From Ancylostoma caninum (taxonomy: Eukaryota > Nematoda > Chromadorea > Rhabditida > Ancylostomatidae): a DNA stretch of 64,000 nt. Below are positions 44,478 through 56,584 of this stretch, in pieces; the stretch's first letter is position 1, and the number at the start of each line of letters is the position of its first letter. Both the position numbers and the translations under genes were made by a program. The notes beneath the pieces were generated by a model. It did not search any database. It had not been told where the DNA came from and worked only from the letters and a program-made list of their open reading frames with translations. Where the stretch lies: the NCBI GenBank assembly GCA_037903475.1, contig JBAJFG010000102.1, forward strand, positions 1,452,001 through 1,516,000. The letters are read 5' to 3'.

Positions 44478-44757
44478 CAGTGGCGGACGCAGGGGGGGGG
44501 GCGGGGGGGGGCGCCCCCCCGAGAATGGGTCGCCAAATTTTCGAAATTACTTTACAATACAAATAAAAATCTTGTGTTAGTTTATTTTTAATTGTTTATT
44601 TTTATTATTATTTTTAATATATTTTTTATTTATTGTTTATTATTATAATTAATATTATTATTAATTTTATTTTCCGTCTGGGTCCCCAAAACGGCGGAGA
44701 CCCCACTTTTCTTCCCACGCCCCCCCCCCTCCCGCCCACTTTCTGCGTCCGCCACTG
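44478..44757. mobile_element. hAT-type MITE, 280 bp, with 8-bp target duplication
   Basis: Terminal inverted repeats CAGTGGCGGACGCAG and CTGCGTCCGCCACTG bound the element. The flanks are a perfect 8-bp duplication, TCAAATAC (44470-44477 and 44758-44765). Terminal CAGTGGCG and 8-bp duplications are typical of hAT transposons. The interior is G/C-run and AT-rich with no coding frame, so the element is non-autonomous. A truncated relative is at 21655-21808. Confidence 0.93.
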
Positions 44758-45807
44758 TCAAATACGGATATAAAATTAACATGAATTAAATTTAGCCAAG
44801 AAATTCTGCATCCTGAATATGGGATCAAAGAACTCCAGAGGTGAGCGTCCAGAAGATTTGCTATTCTGGAACAAACTTGTCTACATATCTTGTGTTTTTA
44901 AGTATGTGTTTTTAAGTATGTGTATTTGGATGAATAAGTGGATGAATAATTGAACTGTTCAACTGCATTTTCTGAAAAATTCCTAGGCAAAGTCTTGATG
45001 CAGTCCTCCTCTTAACAAAGTAAGAGCAGTATGAGGCAAGTTTGTGTTTGTGAGTAAGTCTAACAACAAGTAGGTCTAACAATTCTAGTTGGACTCTAAT
45101 TCTAGCTAATTCTAATTCTACTCTTTATCCATCGTTAGATTGTTAAAGTCGTTGAGGCGAGGCTTAACTTTCACTAGGATTATGGAATTTTGTTTGAGAA
45201 TATCAAAGCAGTAAGCTTGGCATGCAGAGAGAACTAGTAAGTTATTTATTTATTTATTTATTTATTGATACAAGGTGCGCAAGGTGCGCAAGCCAAGTAA
45301 AGGCGTGAAACTAAAACAAAAAGAAAGTTCAATCTTAACATGCAGTGGAAAAAGATCAGTAGAAAAAACAGGAATGAGTGGGAATAAAGGTGAGATTTAC
45401 CAGTAGAGGAGGAGGGATCAAGTACCACTGAATTTCTGTCACAACCTATTCCAAGAATAAGTTGACATCCTGCTCTAGGATACAAAAGCAAGGAAGCTAT
45501 GGGTAGTCAGGAGATACGGGGCAATTACCGGATAAAAGAAAACGGAGAGGGGTACCAGTGAATAGCTCATAGCTTGGTTTATGCCAGCCATCCGAAGTGG
45601 GTCTAGTCAAAAGCTGGCGTCATTTGAAGGGCTGAACGAAAAAAAAGTTAGCACTCACTTTGTGTAAGCTTCACATGTAAGCACTGACTCTAAAAGTGAA
45701 CAGACAGTAACATTACTGTAATTCTAGCAGTTCACAGAGTGTAAACATTACAAGTAAGTGCTTTTACAAATAAAAGTAAGGTATTCTCCGAGAATACCAT
45801 AGCTAAG

Positions 45808-46004
45808 TGAACAATGCCCACTACAATGGCAAATTCCATGGGATGACGACGAGCCTGGATCGATATTCCAATGAGGTTGAATCGGGCGAGGGTGGCTGGT
45901 GGGTGGTTGGGCGGGGGTGTTCGCGCAGCGTGGACGTGCACTGCCCGTTACGCATGACCGCCAAAGTTGCACATTGTCAACATAACGGTGAGATATTGCG
46001 CAAG
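45808..46004 (+). CDS. possible isolated exon, unrecognised
   Basis: An open block with balanced codon use encodes about 65 residues, including NAHYNGKFHGMTTSLDRYSN and a cysteine-containing GCSRSVDVHCPLRM. It ends at a plausible donor (AAG|GTAAAC at 46004, or G|GTGAGA at 45987). The acceptor (CCATAGCTAAG) is poor, and I found no partner exon. It may be chance. Confidence 0.22.
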
Positions 46005-46177
46005 GTAAACGGCAATCAGTCTGAGATACTCCTTTTCCAGTTTTTAATTATTATATTTTCCTGGAGCGAGTCTTGTTGAGTACTGTTATCTGAAACTTTC
46101 AAGGAATCTGGCCAATCTTCATAAGTCGTGAAAGGTAAAAAAGATCAAAAAATTACTCTAAAATATGCAATATTTTA

Positions 46178-47264
46178 GGGCCGTTTGAAAAGTTTCCAGA
46201 ATCACCACCAAGGAGTTGTACTTTTTCAAAAGTTTTAATGCAGCTCTTTTGAGTATCCTTCAAATGAATTGACTATGAGTATCAATTCGATCTGGCAAAG
46301 TCTGTGTTTTTGACAAGTGGATCAAGTCAAGCAACTGCGACTGCGCTCAGTTACAGAAGGATGCTAGATTTAGGTAGCCATTTATTTTTTTCAAATGGAA
46401 AAGAAAACCGCAAGTTAACCGAACGCCACTTGGATGCTGATTTCAGAGGATTATCGCCTTCATTTTTCCGCCATAGTTTCTAGATTCTGAAAACTAAGCG
46501 TTGCTGGAAGCGAGCAAACATTAGGCCATGTGCAAAATGTTGAGAAAAGGTGACCTTATCAGAAAAAGTGAATGAAATCAATGACAAAGTATTGACAGAT
46601 AGAATACAAATGCGTGCTGAATAAGGGAGACTAGAGCATCTCTTATGAGTCATTAGTTCGCTACACTGTGTTTACAAAAGATGCAATGAAAACCGCAGGA
46701 CAGGCACGAAGAATGGATTCTGATGGAGAAAGTAGCGTTCACAAAGGTGCTTTTGTGACGGCTTCTGTTTTTGGGCAATGCAAGGGATTGATGGAAAGTC
46801 CATTGCAATTGAATATTAGCCGAAATGTTTGGAAGATTTAGCTGTTGTGACCCAAGCAACAAGGGGGTTTGAACAGGAAAAAATTGGCCCTTCATGTCAG
46901 CATGACCGCTGAATCAGGTGTTATGGCACATCAGAAAAAAAACTTCATAATAAAGAAATCCCAAATTCCACCTCATTCAACCGAATTTCTGCATTGTCTT
47001 CCTGGCACCTTTACTTGTCTCAGAATCTTAACATCCTCCCTTCGAGGGCGGGATTCAGATCAAGAGATGGGTTAATCCTGGCTCTACCAGGTTATTCAGA
47101 GTAATTCAGAGAAATTTATTCCACATAGAAATTGAACAATCAAAAACAGACCAGGCCACGTGTGTTAACCTTCCAGGGGATTGAGTTATGAAATAAAACA
47201 TTGGCGTCATCAGATCTGTTCTGTTTTCATTGTCATTCCGGAAACTTTTCAAACCGCCCTCGTA
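46178..47264. mobile_element. degenerate Tc1/mariner-like element, ~1.09 kb
   Basis: The left end GGGCCGTTTGAAAAGTTTCC and the reverse complement of the right end GAGGGCGGTTTGAAAAGTTTCC form terminal inverted repeats. TA lies next to both. The length suits a mariner, but I could not read a transposase motif in any frame, so it is either heavily decayed or non-autonomous. Confidence 0.6.
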
Positions 47265-47666
47265 AGTTATATCTATATCAAGTAGCTCGAATTAGTAACA
47301 ATTTTAACCCTCTTATAGCTATAACGTGGACGTTCTTGAACCGCTACAAATTCGGTATTTGACGCCGTATTTGACGCCGATTCATTTGAAATTCGAGCTC
47401 TCGAAATCCAATTCGACTACGTGGAATCAAATACGTGCTACATGGGAACTCAAGCCTTATGACCCCCGCAGGTCTCACGGATCCGATGTAAACGGCATTT
47501 AAGCATTTTATGATATATGTAGTGTCCAAAAACACGGCAAAAACAGTTGATACAAGGCGGAAAAAATAATGCAATTCTGAAAAAAGTTATCGTTCTGTAA
47601 AAAAAAACTTTCAAAAAGCCAATGTTTTTAGTTTTTTTTTTGTAGCACGAGGGTGTAAGTGGGATT

Positions 47667-47783
47667 CAGGGATGTGCGTAATTATGATTTACGATTTATG
47701 AATAACGATTTACGGCCATTTTTGGCAATTTTTTTACGATCTACGATTTACGATAATTGAAGTTTTTGTTACGCACATTCCTG
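47667..47783. mobile_element. short inverted-repeat element, ~117 bp
   Basis: CAGGGATGTGCGTAA at the left and TTACGCACATTCCTG at the right are inverted. The centre carries several copies of TTTACGAT and ACGATTTAC. It is non-coding. Confidence 0.65.
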
Positions 47784-48939
47784 GTGGGATTAGCTAAACT
47801 TCGGTCTCAGAATTTGAAATTTCGTGGATTCTGACGTACTTGATGTTAAATTTCCCGTATTTCTAGCTTTCCCAACTTCAGACTCCCAGAATTTTGGTCC
47901 ACTACTATAGCTCCGCCAAAATCTGGCCGAAAGTGAGATATCGAAGATGAAAGTGTGTATTGACAAGCAAACTCTGTCGATTGCAAGTTGAGTAGTTTGA
48001 GTATTTGGCACTGCCGGCTATATTACTAGTTAGTACTGGATTGTACTGCCAGGCTAGTATAGCTTTAGTTGACGCTCAACATAATAGGGAACATGAGTAC
48101 CCATCAAGAAAATCACTTTTCCTTCACTTATGCACAGTACTTGGAAAAGCTTCGACTTTCTGACAAAATGTCATATCCAAACAACGTTTGGTAAAAAAGC
48201 ATGTTCTGGCGTTTTCTCAAAACATATCTGCAGTTTTATTGCCTATTCGGGCTTATCTTTACGTTGTTGACACCGAAAGATGAGAAACGCACCGATTGAG
48301 CATATTCGTACAGCATGGGAGTAAACAGAACACAATGAATGCTGTTTTAAAACCACAAAACTTGAGAAATTTGCAAGGAAAACAGGGAAAAAGAAACTGT
48401 TTGAAAAAAAGAGGAAAAAACAGAATCCGGGCAGATTTCTACGAGCTCCAACTTTGACGTAGTAGGCTTATTTATTGTTGGTAATTTTTTGCACTGTTTT
48501 TGTTGTTACTTTTATATTTATATTTAATAAATTTTTTGAGAATTAAAAAAATGATTTGATGGCTATTCGTGCTACGTTCGGGCTGTAAAGTCAACAGAAG
48601 CGAAGAGAAACCACTTCTAACCATACTACCTAACACAACTCGGAATAATGGAGCTAAAAAAATTCTCATTCAATAAGAAGAAACACCGGCACAACCATTT
48701 ATTTCACTGTTCATGTGAGCATTTGCGGAAAATAGCTAGGATAATAGTACATAGTCAACCATACATCATCACGGAGCAAGTATATCCCATGGTCTGCAAT
48801 CCATGCATATGCGTTGTAACATCTGTCGGATTTGCTTTTTCTGCTGCTGAACATACTCATTTTACTTTACTGCATTCACTAACAATCATATAAAAATGGT
48901 TGAATATACATACAGTTAGGTACGTATTCAGAACTTCTA

Positions 48940-49400
48940 GAGCAAGTTGTCAGGCAAGTTGCCACCTTTGCCCACAAACAACTTGCAGACTACCTTTCAG
49001 CTAGAAAGTTGTGGTCGACAAGTTTGACGTCATGATGCCATCCAAAAACAGGTTGAAAACAAGCTTTTCTCCAAACAACTCGATATGGAAGAGAAAAGCC
49101 AAAACGAGTTAGCAACTACATCCTCACAAGAACAACTCATTAGCAAGCTTTTTGGTTGCCAAGTTGTCGACAACGTTTCAGCCAAAAAATTAGGCGGTAA
49201 GCGAGAGTGAACGGAAGTTGCAGGCTAGTTTTTTTCACTCGCACGATATAGGATTCAGCCATCAAGGACAGTGAGATTTTGGCTATCGTATGCAGCATGT
49301 ACAGATGACAAGATGTCGAGTTAAAATGTGCCAAGAAGTCGTCAACAGGCTCTGGAACCAACAACTTGCCGACAAGGAAGGGTGATAGCAAGTTGTCGAC
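48940..49400. repeat. dispersed CTTGTCGACAA-rich repeat, copy 2
   Basis: It contains CAAGTTGTCAGGCAAGTTGCC, GTTGTGGTCGACAAGTTTGACG, CCAAGTTGTCGACAACG and AGCAAGTTGTCGACAAGTTTT. It is related to 21295-21560. An open minus-strand frame in it is a repeat artefact. Confidence 0.6.
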
Positions 49401-49669
49401 AAGTTTTAGGGCGAGAAAGTTCCAGATGCGATTAGAACTTTGCTCGCTATGTGCTTGTGAGCAAGTTCTGAGGTTATGTGGGCTACCAACTGCTATGTTA
49501 ACTGATTCTTGGAAAAAATATGCTGGAATTAGGTCATTTCAAGGGCATTTGTCCATGTCCTCTAGTTCACGGCGAAACCTACTGGCTATTTCCTAACGTC
49601 TACTCACTAGCAGGTTAACAAGTAATACAGCAGCTAATGTCCTGTCTACGACAAGAAAAATCAACTCAC

Positions 49670-52600
49670 ATAACTTCTTTTCCGTCCAGTGTGACTTTAA
49701 TTTCACCAATTAAAACGGGAGATTTATCATACAGATAGGGGTCCCAGTCCTTGTTCTTCTTCTCATTCTGAAAGCAACGATTCATTATGAGTTTGTTAGA
49801 AGAATTGGATTGAATTCTCTTTCGTTGGAAACATTGACTGAGGTAGAAGCCAGGAACTCTTGAAGAACACTTGGTGCTTCCGCACTATGCCATTAAGTTG
49901 CTGTTGGGCTTCTCCTATTCCTTGACGCCCTCCGGCTCGCCCCTGAGAAAATTTCACTTTCGTGCGCCAGCATTATGTATCTAATACTATTGGAAGAACT
50001 GTTGGTATCCTTCCGAGCCAATATGGAAGAGCAAAAGGGAAGTGCATGACGAAAAAATACATCAGAACCAGCAACCCTACAGTGATGCTACCCTAACCCT
50101 TAACTTTCCCATAGCCAAGGAGGCCAAGCCAGTATATCAACCCTACAGTGATGCTTTCAGCCAAGTGGACCCTCTCAGTCGCGATCCATCGTTTCTTGGG
50201 CAGGGCCTACATGAAAAAAGAAGGAGAGATCATGTTGCATATTCATGAAATGTGTGGATGCGCAGACAATCAGAGTGCCGCATCCTAAGTCAGGTGATGG
50301 ATACGTGCAAGCAGGTCCAAATCAATGAAGTTTCCTATAAGGCTCGCCTACTGCACGACGGGGAAACTTTGTTTTTCTGGGACTATCAGATAATTCAGAA
50401 CTAGAATAGTTTTGATCCTTTCTTCTGGCACTTTTACATAGATAGCAACATCTTTTATAAATGAAAAAATAATAAATTTTGCATGTTATATAAATGAAAA
50501 GAGAATGAAAAATAGAAAAATACTGACATATGGCTTGTCGAAAATAGGATGACTAGCCCAGTATTTGCCGGAATTCTCTGTTGTTACGTATGTTGCGTGA
50601 ACGTTCAGCACAATTTGATATTTGCTCTTTGAATCGTATTTGAGCACATCTCCATTCACTGTCTGGAATGAAATCTTTTGTAACTTATTTATTCACTCTA
50701 TTCCATTATTTTATAAAAAAAACTTGTGCGAGTGAGGCAGACGAGAATGCATATCATAACGTAATTGTATTTATATGTGTACAATATAATATATCTACGA
50801 CCGACGCTTTTTTTACACGAGGTTTTCATTAAGTACCATTTGAAATTGCTTACACGTAATAAACATAAAAGGGTTGCGAAGACCCAGGACTTATATCCTA
50901 GTTTTGATGGACAAACAAAGGCAAAGGTCTAGATTTATCTATCACGGCTAATGAGGTGGATAACCTGGCATGTGCTCTGAACGATATTCTAGTTCGAGAA
51001 TGGGCGATTCCGTTGAGCTCGCTCTCACTTGAAGGGGTAGGTGGGGCTATAAACGGGACATGGGTCACTATCAGGGATGAGCGGAGTTCCGGCTTCCAGA
51101 AGTCGGAAGTTCCTGAATTCTTGCCTCATCTGACTTCTGGATTTCTGGACGATTGGCAGTCGTTGGGTCACGCCAACTCAGTCAGACGTGTTGTATTCAT
51201 CGCTCCAAATTTTGCCAGATTTCGAACTTCGCCCAACTTCCGACTTCCGGTCTCATGCAGTACTTCCGCCCATCCCTGGTCACTATGGTTGGCGTGATGA
51301 CAAGGCGTAGGTCAACTATTGAAATGTGACATTTTAGGCTGGAAATCATGAAACGAAAAGTGCACCCAACAAAAGTTATCGGTTACCATAGAAAATATAT
51401 AGTGATAAGAGTCGCAGAGCGCGAAGGTTGCTTGGCTAACTTGGTTTTGCTTGGTTACGCATTTATGAATCCCATCCCTGTTCTTTAAAGGACAAAGGAC
51501 AAAGTGGCCGGCGGTAAACGATCCCGGTTTGCGGGATGCACCACGTATTCGACTTCATCTGAGCATTGAATGCGTATCTCCTCCATGAAGCGACTTGCAG
51601 GGGCATTCGATGTACCAAGTCAGCGCTTCATCCTCCCAGATTCTTCTGGTACCAATTTACCGACTCCGGAGGGATGGAAGGCTTGGTTGGCTTCAAACCC
51701 TGCTCTTTACTGAATTCTATGTAAGCCTCCAAAATAGAACAGGTTCCGGAAAAATGACGTTGAGGAGATTGCAAGTAAAGTCCTTACGCGCAATCGGCAG
51801 AAAATTTTCGAGCGCGCCCAGTATGCGGCGCGTGCGCGGCGCGACCCTCTTGTGGCAGCGGTCCCCAGTCGTTCGTCAGATTCATGGCCCAGGTGAGTGT
51901 TTTTCTTTCATTTTTTCTTAAACTCAAGTCTATCTGAAGCTTTGAGGCCTGTGGCTGAACGATATCGACCGGACGGCCCCGCACGCCTCATATTCTGCAC
52001 GTTTTCCCTATGCATGCCCCAAATGCTTGTTTTTATTGTTTTTATGAGGCATGCGGGACCGTTCGGTCGACATCGGTCACTCACAAGCCTCACACTTTCA
52101 GACAAACTTCAACCAAGGAAAAAAATTCAGGAGAAACACTCTTCTAGGCCAAAAATCTGACGGACGACGCCGGACCGCTGCGACAAGAGGGCCGCGCCGC
52201 GCACGCGCCGCATGCTGGGCGCGCTCGAAAATTTTCCGCCGACTGCGCGTAAGGACTTTATGGCTCTTGGGGTTATGGCAACTACCCCGAAATTTCTTCT
52301 CTCTGTGGATCCACGATTGCTCATCATAAGTTTGCACATGGCGTGGTAGATCCACAGTGAAGTTTATTCTTCATTATTTATTCACACTACTGCTGTCATC
52401 CTTCCCTCAATTGCTGACAGATTTCCCCAACTGCTCAGCTTTGTGTCCGAGCTGCACATAGCGCAGAGAGGAAGATGACGCGTACATACCAATATAAACG
52501 CAGAAACGGCCAGATAGAGAGAGGTGTGGGGAAGAAATGGGGTTCTCGCTACTCCGATTGTCAGTTTGTCAGATTTTTAGCTAACTTTTTTGCTACATAT

Positions 52601-55600
52601 TGAAGAACTTATTTGGCTACCTTAAGCATCCGCCGTTAGGTTTCATTGTACGTGTTGTTGATTACTGTTTATTTAGGTCCTGTTTCTTTTCCTATTTTAC
52701 TTGTTTAGGTTTGATTGCGTTTTGCACATTTCTGACACTTAACGCTACCATATAACCCATGTCGGGGATGGAAAAATTTCAAATTATGCAAATGAAGTGA
52801 CTCTTTTCTGGAAACTATTGTAATCTGCTCACGTGAGGATCATGTTTGCTGTAATCTTTTTCGCAGACAGCGTCTGGAAGATACTTGCTGCAGTAGACAC
52901 TGAAATCTAGTTGATTAATTCGTACAGCTCAGTGTCGGTGAGGCAGAGTCACCAAAGGAATCAAAGGTGGGTACTACATGCCCAGACGTTCCACAGATTG
53001 GAGCCGATCCATCTGCAACTACTTTTATCACGTGGTAACGCAAAGCACCTGGCTCAACAACAGATGCAGACAATAACATTTATCACCATTCATCTTTCTT
53101 TTCTACGCGAGCACTCCAGGAATCAGCTGCGGCCAAATAACGCAAATTTTTCAATCGGTTCTGTAATCCCGGGGGTAAACTGGCGCACGGCATGGTTCGT
53201 TTGGTAGCTCGAATAGCACCGTACGGCGCCAGAGTCCCACCCATTCCAAAGATCAGAGCGAGATGACATGCGGCTCCAATTCGTATCAGGGTCGGCTCCA
53301 AGATGTCCAAGAGTGTGATCATTTTTGTTTAAAAAAACTGTGAAGAAACTCAAACCTTGCACCACTTAAAATCCTGTTATTTGTATCAGTTTGGTATATG
53401 GTCACGTACTGGACGAAGAATTGTACTCTCGAAGAATCACCTCCTTTAGTATGAAGATCTTTGCAGTTTTCTTTCTTCATTTCAACCTGAACAGGGGTTA
53501 CATTTGCAAGTTATACTAGATGCTAGCACGTCAGACGCACGCATCCGTTCAAAGGGGACTTCCAGCAGCGATGGATTCACGCTGCATGTATGCTCTAAAC
53601 GAAAACACTGCGAATAATCAAGAGGGGATCTAAAGCGTACGTCGTACTTTTGTTTGAGCTTCATCAGGTTCGAACAAGACCTATCCTTCATCGTATAGAG
53701 ACACTTGCGTCGAAAGCAGGCATCTACGCAAGGAAAAATTAGCCCTACATTCTTATAAAAGGTGCGTGAAGTGTTCGTGTAATGCAATCACAAGACAAAC
53801 GCTTTAACGAGCTTCTGGAATGAAACACTACTGAGTGTCGGCACACTCTTTCGGCAGCGCCAAGTAGTAAAGGAGAAATATCTCGAAATTCGGAAATCCA
53901 CAACGTTCTCACACAGAAGTAGATATGACTCGGAAGCGGATCCATTTCAGGAAACCCGTCCCACAGTCAAGTCAACAGCCGGGAGTCGGGCGAAAGATTA
54001 CTACTCAGGTACTTTCAATTTTCATCTTTACGGACCCGCAGTGCACCCATTTCCAGAACGAGCGCTGACAGTGAGGTATTGAGTGCGCAGCTGGTCTGCT
54101 TTCAATTCATCAGAAGTGATCGCCCGTGCACCCAATAGCTGGGAGTATCTCCGGACTTCGCCAGTTCAAAATGAATCAAGATGAACCGGCTATATAAGAG
54201 ATAATAAAGATAGAAACGATACGTATTGATTGCCACGTTACATTGCCTTGGATCGCCTCCACACCTAGCTCATCGCTCGTCATCGCCTTTCTCGAGGGTG
54301 TGCTCAAAATGAACTGGAGATGTGAGTGGTAGCGACAGTGGAAAATATGCCTATCGATCGCTACGCTCTATTGATTTTCATTCTTCTTACGTCTGGAATC
54401 TCCTTATTCGTAAAATCCATGTAGCGATCGCTAAGATTGCTGGAGAACTCTGATCAATTTTCATTCCTTACGCGGCCTGTCAGATTTAGAAAAGCGACTA
54501 GTCCCCTGAAAGTCCTGAGTGTGGACCCAGCATAACAATTGCAAATGATAAAATAGGGCAGCCAGGCAACTGTTCAAACCAGAAAACACATGCGTGTTGG
54601 AAGACATATTCGGATAAGTTTGGATCAGCATGCGTCTGACCAAGTAGGGACACAGCTACTTCTGCCCCCAGATTGAGCTTTCATCCTAGGTTTGTGAAAA
54701 ACCCAGATCTTCGTACCCAAACAGCCTGGGCGGAGGGGGGGGGGGGAGCGGGAGGATGGGAGAAATGCCGTTCGGACAACATTGCCTGGCTGCCCTGTCA
54801 TTGATTTACATGTTTTGTCAAGGATTACATAAGCTGGAAATGATAATGGCTAGCATGAGTATATAAACAAGGGAGAAGGACAGGTTCCATTCAGATGCAA
54901 CGAAGAGGAACCGAAGGTGGTGGGGATGTAGTATCAAGGAAACTCACTCGGAAAGCATTTGAGCAGCAAATCGGCTCCAGCGCTGTAGGGTGGATTCCTA
55001 GGGCTTCGATGGAATAGGATTCGCAGACGCATAACCAAGCCAAACCAAGCCAAACCAAGATAGCAAACCTATTTTCGGGTCCTACATCTAATATTACCTA
55101 GTCTATAGGATAAGCAGTCGCTCTGACCATCTTTGGTTGTGTGTCTAACGTCTCATGAATCCCAGTCAAGGACGATTTCGTTTTCGCACTACTAGGCTTT
55201 GGGCCACTGTTACTGCGACAGTACCAAGTGGTGGGAAACGAAAAATACCTCGGAATTCGAAATCCACAACGTTCTTCCCTTAAAACGCTGATCGCGTCAA
55301 AATGGCTTCTTTTCAGGGAACTGGTTCAACCGCTTGAGTCGGTAGTCAGTGCTCGGATGAAGGATTACTGTGGATCGAGCATAACAAATGTTAATGATAA
55401 TATAGGGGAGCCAGGCAAAGTTGTTCAAACAGCTAATGCTGGAGGATCGTAGCCATCGCAGCTCGGGAGGCGACAGAATAAGCTTTGATGTGGCGGTGAA
55501 ACTGCGGGAGGGATGTGTTCGGCCTGCGTTTGCCGTCCGGGAATCTCCGATGATATTTATTATAACACTATGTGACGGATAAAAGGACAGGTAATAGGAT

Positions 55601-55920
55601 TCTTGGCACCCAAAAGATGAAGAGCGACATGAGATGGCTATCTCGAAGTGTAGGAGTTCGCTTGGTCTACTACTGCGAGAGGTGCGACAGCGCGTAGTGC
55701 AGCAGATGCCAACCCTTGATGAATCGTGCGATGCCTCGAGATGTTAACTCTAGCTGGACGATCGAACTGGTATGTAATAACTAAAGCATCCATTTTTCAC
55801 AATTTTGCCTTGCTAGCAATTCCACCCCCGATCTTTGCACACCGTGGCGCCCACCTTTATTTTGATGGCGGCAGCAGCACCAATAAGGAAAGCGGTAAGA
55901 AGAATCGTCTTGCTAAGCAT
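49670..55920 (-). CDS. secreted protein of unknown family, 3' end not found
   Basis: Four minus-strand exons, all GT-AG, joining in phase: 55920-55855, 53486-53406, 50662-50528, 49767-49670. The first encodes a clean signal peptide (MLSKTILLTAFLIGAAAAIKIK has 22 residues). The mature part reads VEMKKENCKDLHTKGGDSSR, then ...VQYTVNGDVLKYDSK, then HATYVTTENSGKYWASHPIF, then NKDWDPYLYDKSPVLIGEIK and ends at a donor after LDGKEV. The alternation of charged and beta-type segments suggests a small beta-rich domain. One cysteine is visible. At least one further exon beginning with a single split-codon base is needed. I know no family for it. A TTTGTTCAG acceptor 10 nt before the ATG supports the start. 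Confidence 0.68.
51064..51283. mobile_element. inverted-repeat (MITE-like) element, ~47-bp arms
   Basis: GTCACTATCAGGGATGAGCGG at the left and the complement of CCGCCCATCCCTGGTCAC at the right pair, with the arms continuing into TTCCGGCTTC..GTCGGAAG. The plus-strand open frame across it is an artefact. It lies in an intron of the secreted-protein gene. Confidence 0.7.
51776..52260. mobile_element. 485-bp near-complete palindrome (fold-back element)
   Basis: The ends are TAAAGTCCTTACGCGCAATC and the complement, GACTGCGCGTAAGGACTTTA. The arms are about 220 bp each and continue through GAAAATTTTCGAGCGCGCCCA, CATGCGGCGCGTGCGCGGCG, CTGACGAACGAC-like sequence, GAGTGTTT, GAGGCNTGTGG and CGATNTCGACCG, with only ~40 bp unpaired in the centre. 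The outer TA at each end would fit a TA target duplication. There is no coding capacity. It lies in an intron of the secreted-protein gene. Confidence 0.9.
53800..55460. repeat. locally duplicated blocks inside the secreted-protein intron 1
   Basis: CCAAGTAGTAAAGGAGAAATAT..GAAATCCACAACGTTCT near 53860-53905 recurs as CCAAGTGGTGGGAAACGAAAAATA..GAAATCCACAACGTTCT near 55223-55277. AGCATAACAATTGCAAATGATAAAATAGGGCAGCCAGGCAA near 54529-54570 recurs near 55378-55419. The copies are moderately diverged. Plus-strand open frames cross both, but I see no known domain. Confidence 0.6.
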
Positions 55921-55941
55921 TCCTCTTGCCCTGAACAAAGT
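55921..55941 (-). promoter_or_regulatory. likely spliced-leader acceptor of the secreted-protein gene
   Basis: On the minus strand GACTTTGTTCAG ends at 55931. Ten bases later ATG begins at 55920. There is no in-phase upstream exon, so a spliced-leader acceptor is the simplest reading. Confidence 0.55.
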
Positions 55942-56551
55942 CCTGATTGGGTACGGAATACTGGAGATTCTTTCCAAGCAGCTTGCCTTCGATCGTTGTT
56001 TCAAAGTGAGTTTGTTTGAAGCAAGACAGCTACTGTTACTTGCGGTTGAGCAGTTACAGTAAAGCTGACTGTACCGGTACACAGTTGAAAATGAGCCTTC
56101 CTCGCAGCACCGACTCTGTTTGCTATTTTCATCTTACATGAGAACAAACAATATGATAATATGATATGGCTTTGAGGAATTTAAAATTACTTATCTCTCT
56201 TCTCCTCAATATTTTTCTGAAGCGCAGCCGGAAAAATTTCCTATCTTTCATCATGGGCGCTTATTGATACTGGTGCTCGCGGGAAGAAGGGGGGGGGGGT
56301 TCGAGATGGGTGAGCAGAAATGGCAAGGAAGACAACCGATATTTCTTCGTTTTTGACGGCACACTTCAAGTGTATAAACAAATAAATAAATAAATATGCC
56401 ATAAATATGGTTTGATAGCTGATGGCTCACGCTTTCTGCTCTTCTGATCTACTATCTTTTTACCTAATCGAGCCTGTCAAAATTTCTCTGGGGTTCTTTT
56501 CTTTCTTTACCTTCTGTATGAAGGTCACATTGTGAATTACCACGATGTATG

Positions 56552-56553
56552 AA

Positions 56554-56584
<31 letters not shown>

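Larger units (their letters stand above)
38107..49669. other. intergenic and unplaced 3' exon region, no firm gene
   Basis: The stretch holds (TTTA)n tails at 41979-42010 and 45242-45266, the hAT MITE at 44478-44757, a degenerate terminal-inverted-repeat element at 46178-47264, a small inverted element at 47667-47783 and the CTTGTCGACAA repeat at 48940-49400. The remaining exon(s) of the secreted-protein gene that stops at 49670 should be here, but I could not find one with a matching phase. A low-complexity lysine-rich frame at 42967-43155 is discounted. Confidence 0.45.

Noticed and set aside
53083..53322. Minus-strand frame starting MITLLDILEPTLIRIGAACH, with a TTCTTCACAG acceptor 15 nt before an AAAATG start
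   Set aside because: It is tempting as a small membrane protein. But it falls inside the intron between the exons at 53406 and 50662 on the same strand, an alternative frame is equally open, and no onward exon was found. It deserves a transcript check.
53482..53787. Minus-strand cysteine-rich frame (about 9 Cys) ending CKCNPCSG
   Set aside because: Its 3' end runs straight through the polypyrimidine tract and acceptor of the better-supported exon 53486-53406, and it hits a stop immediately after. A chance open frame in the intron is more likely, though it is unusually cysteine-rich.
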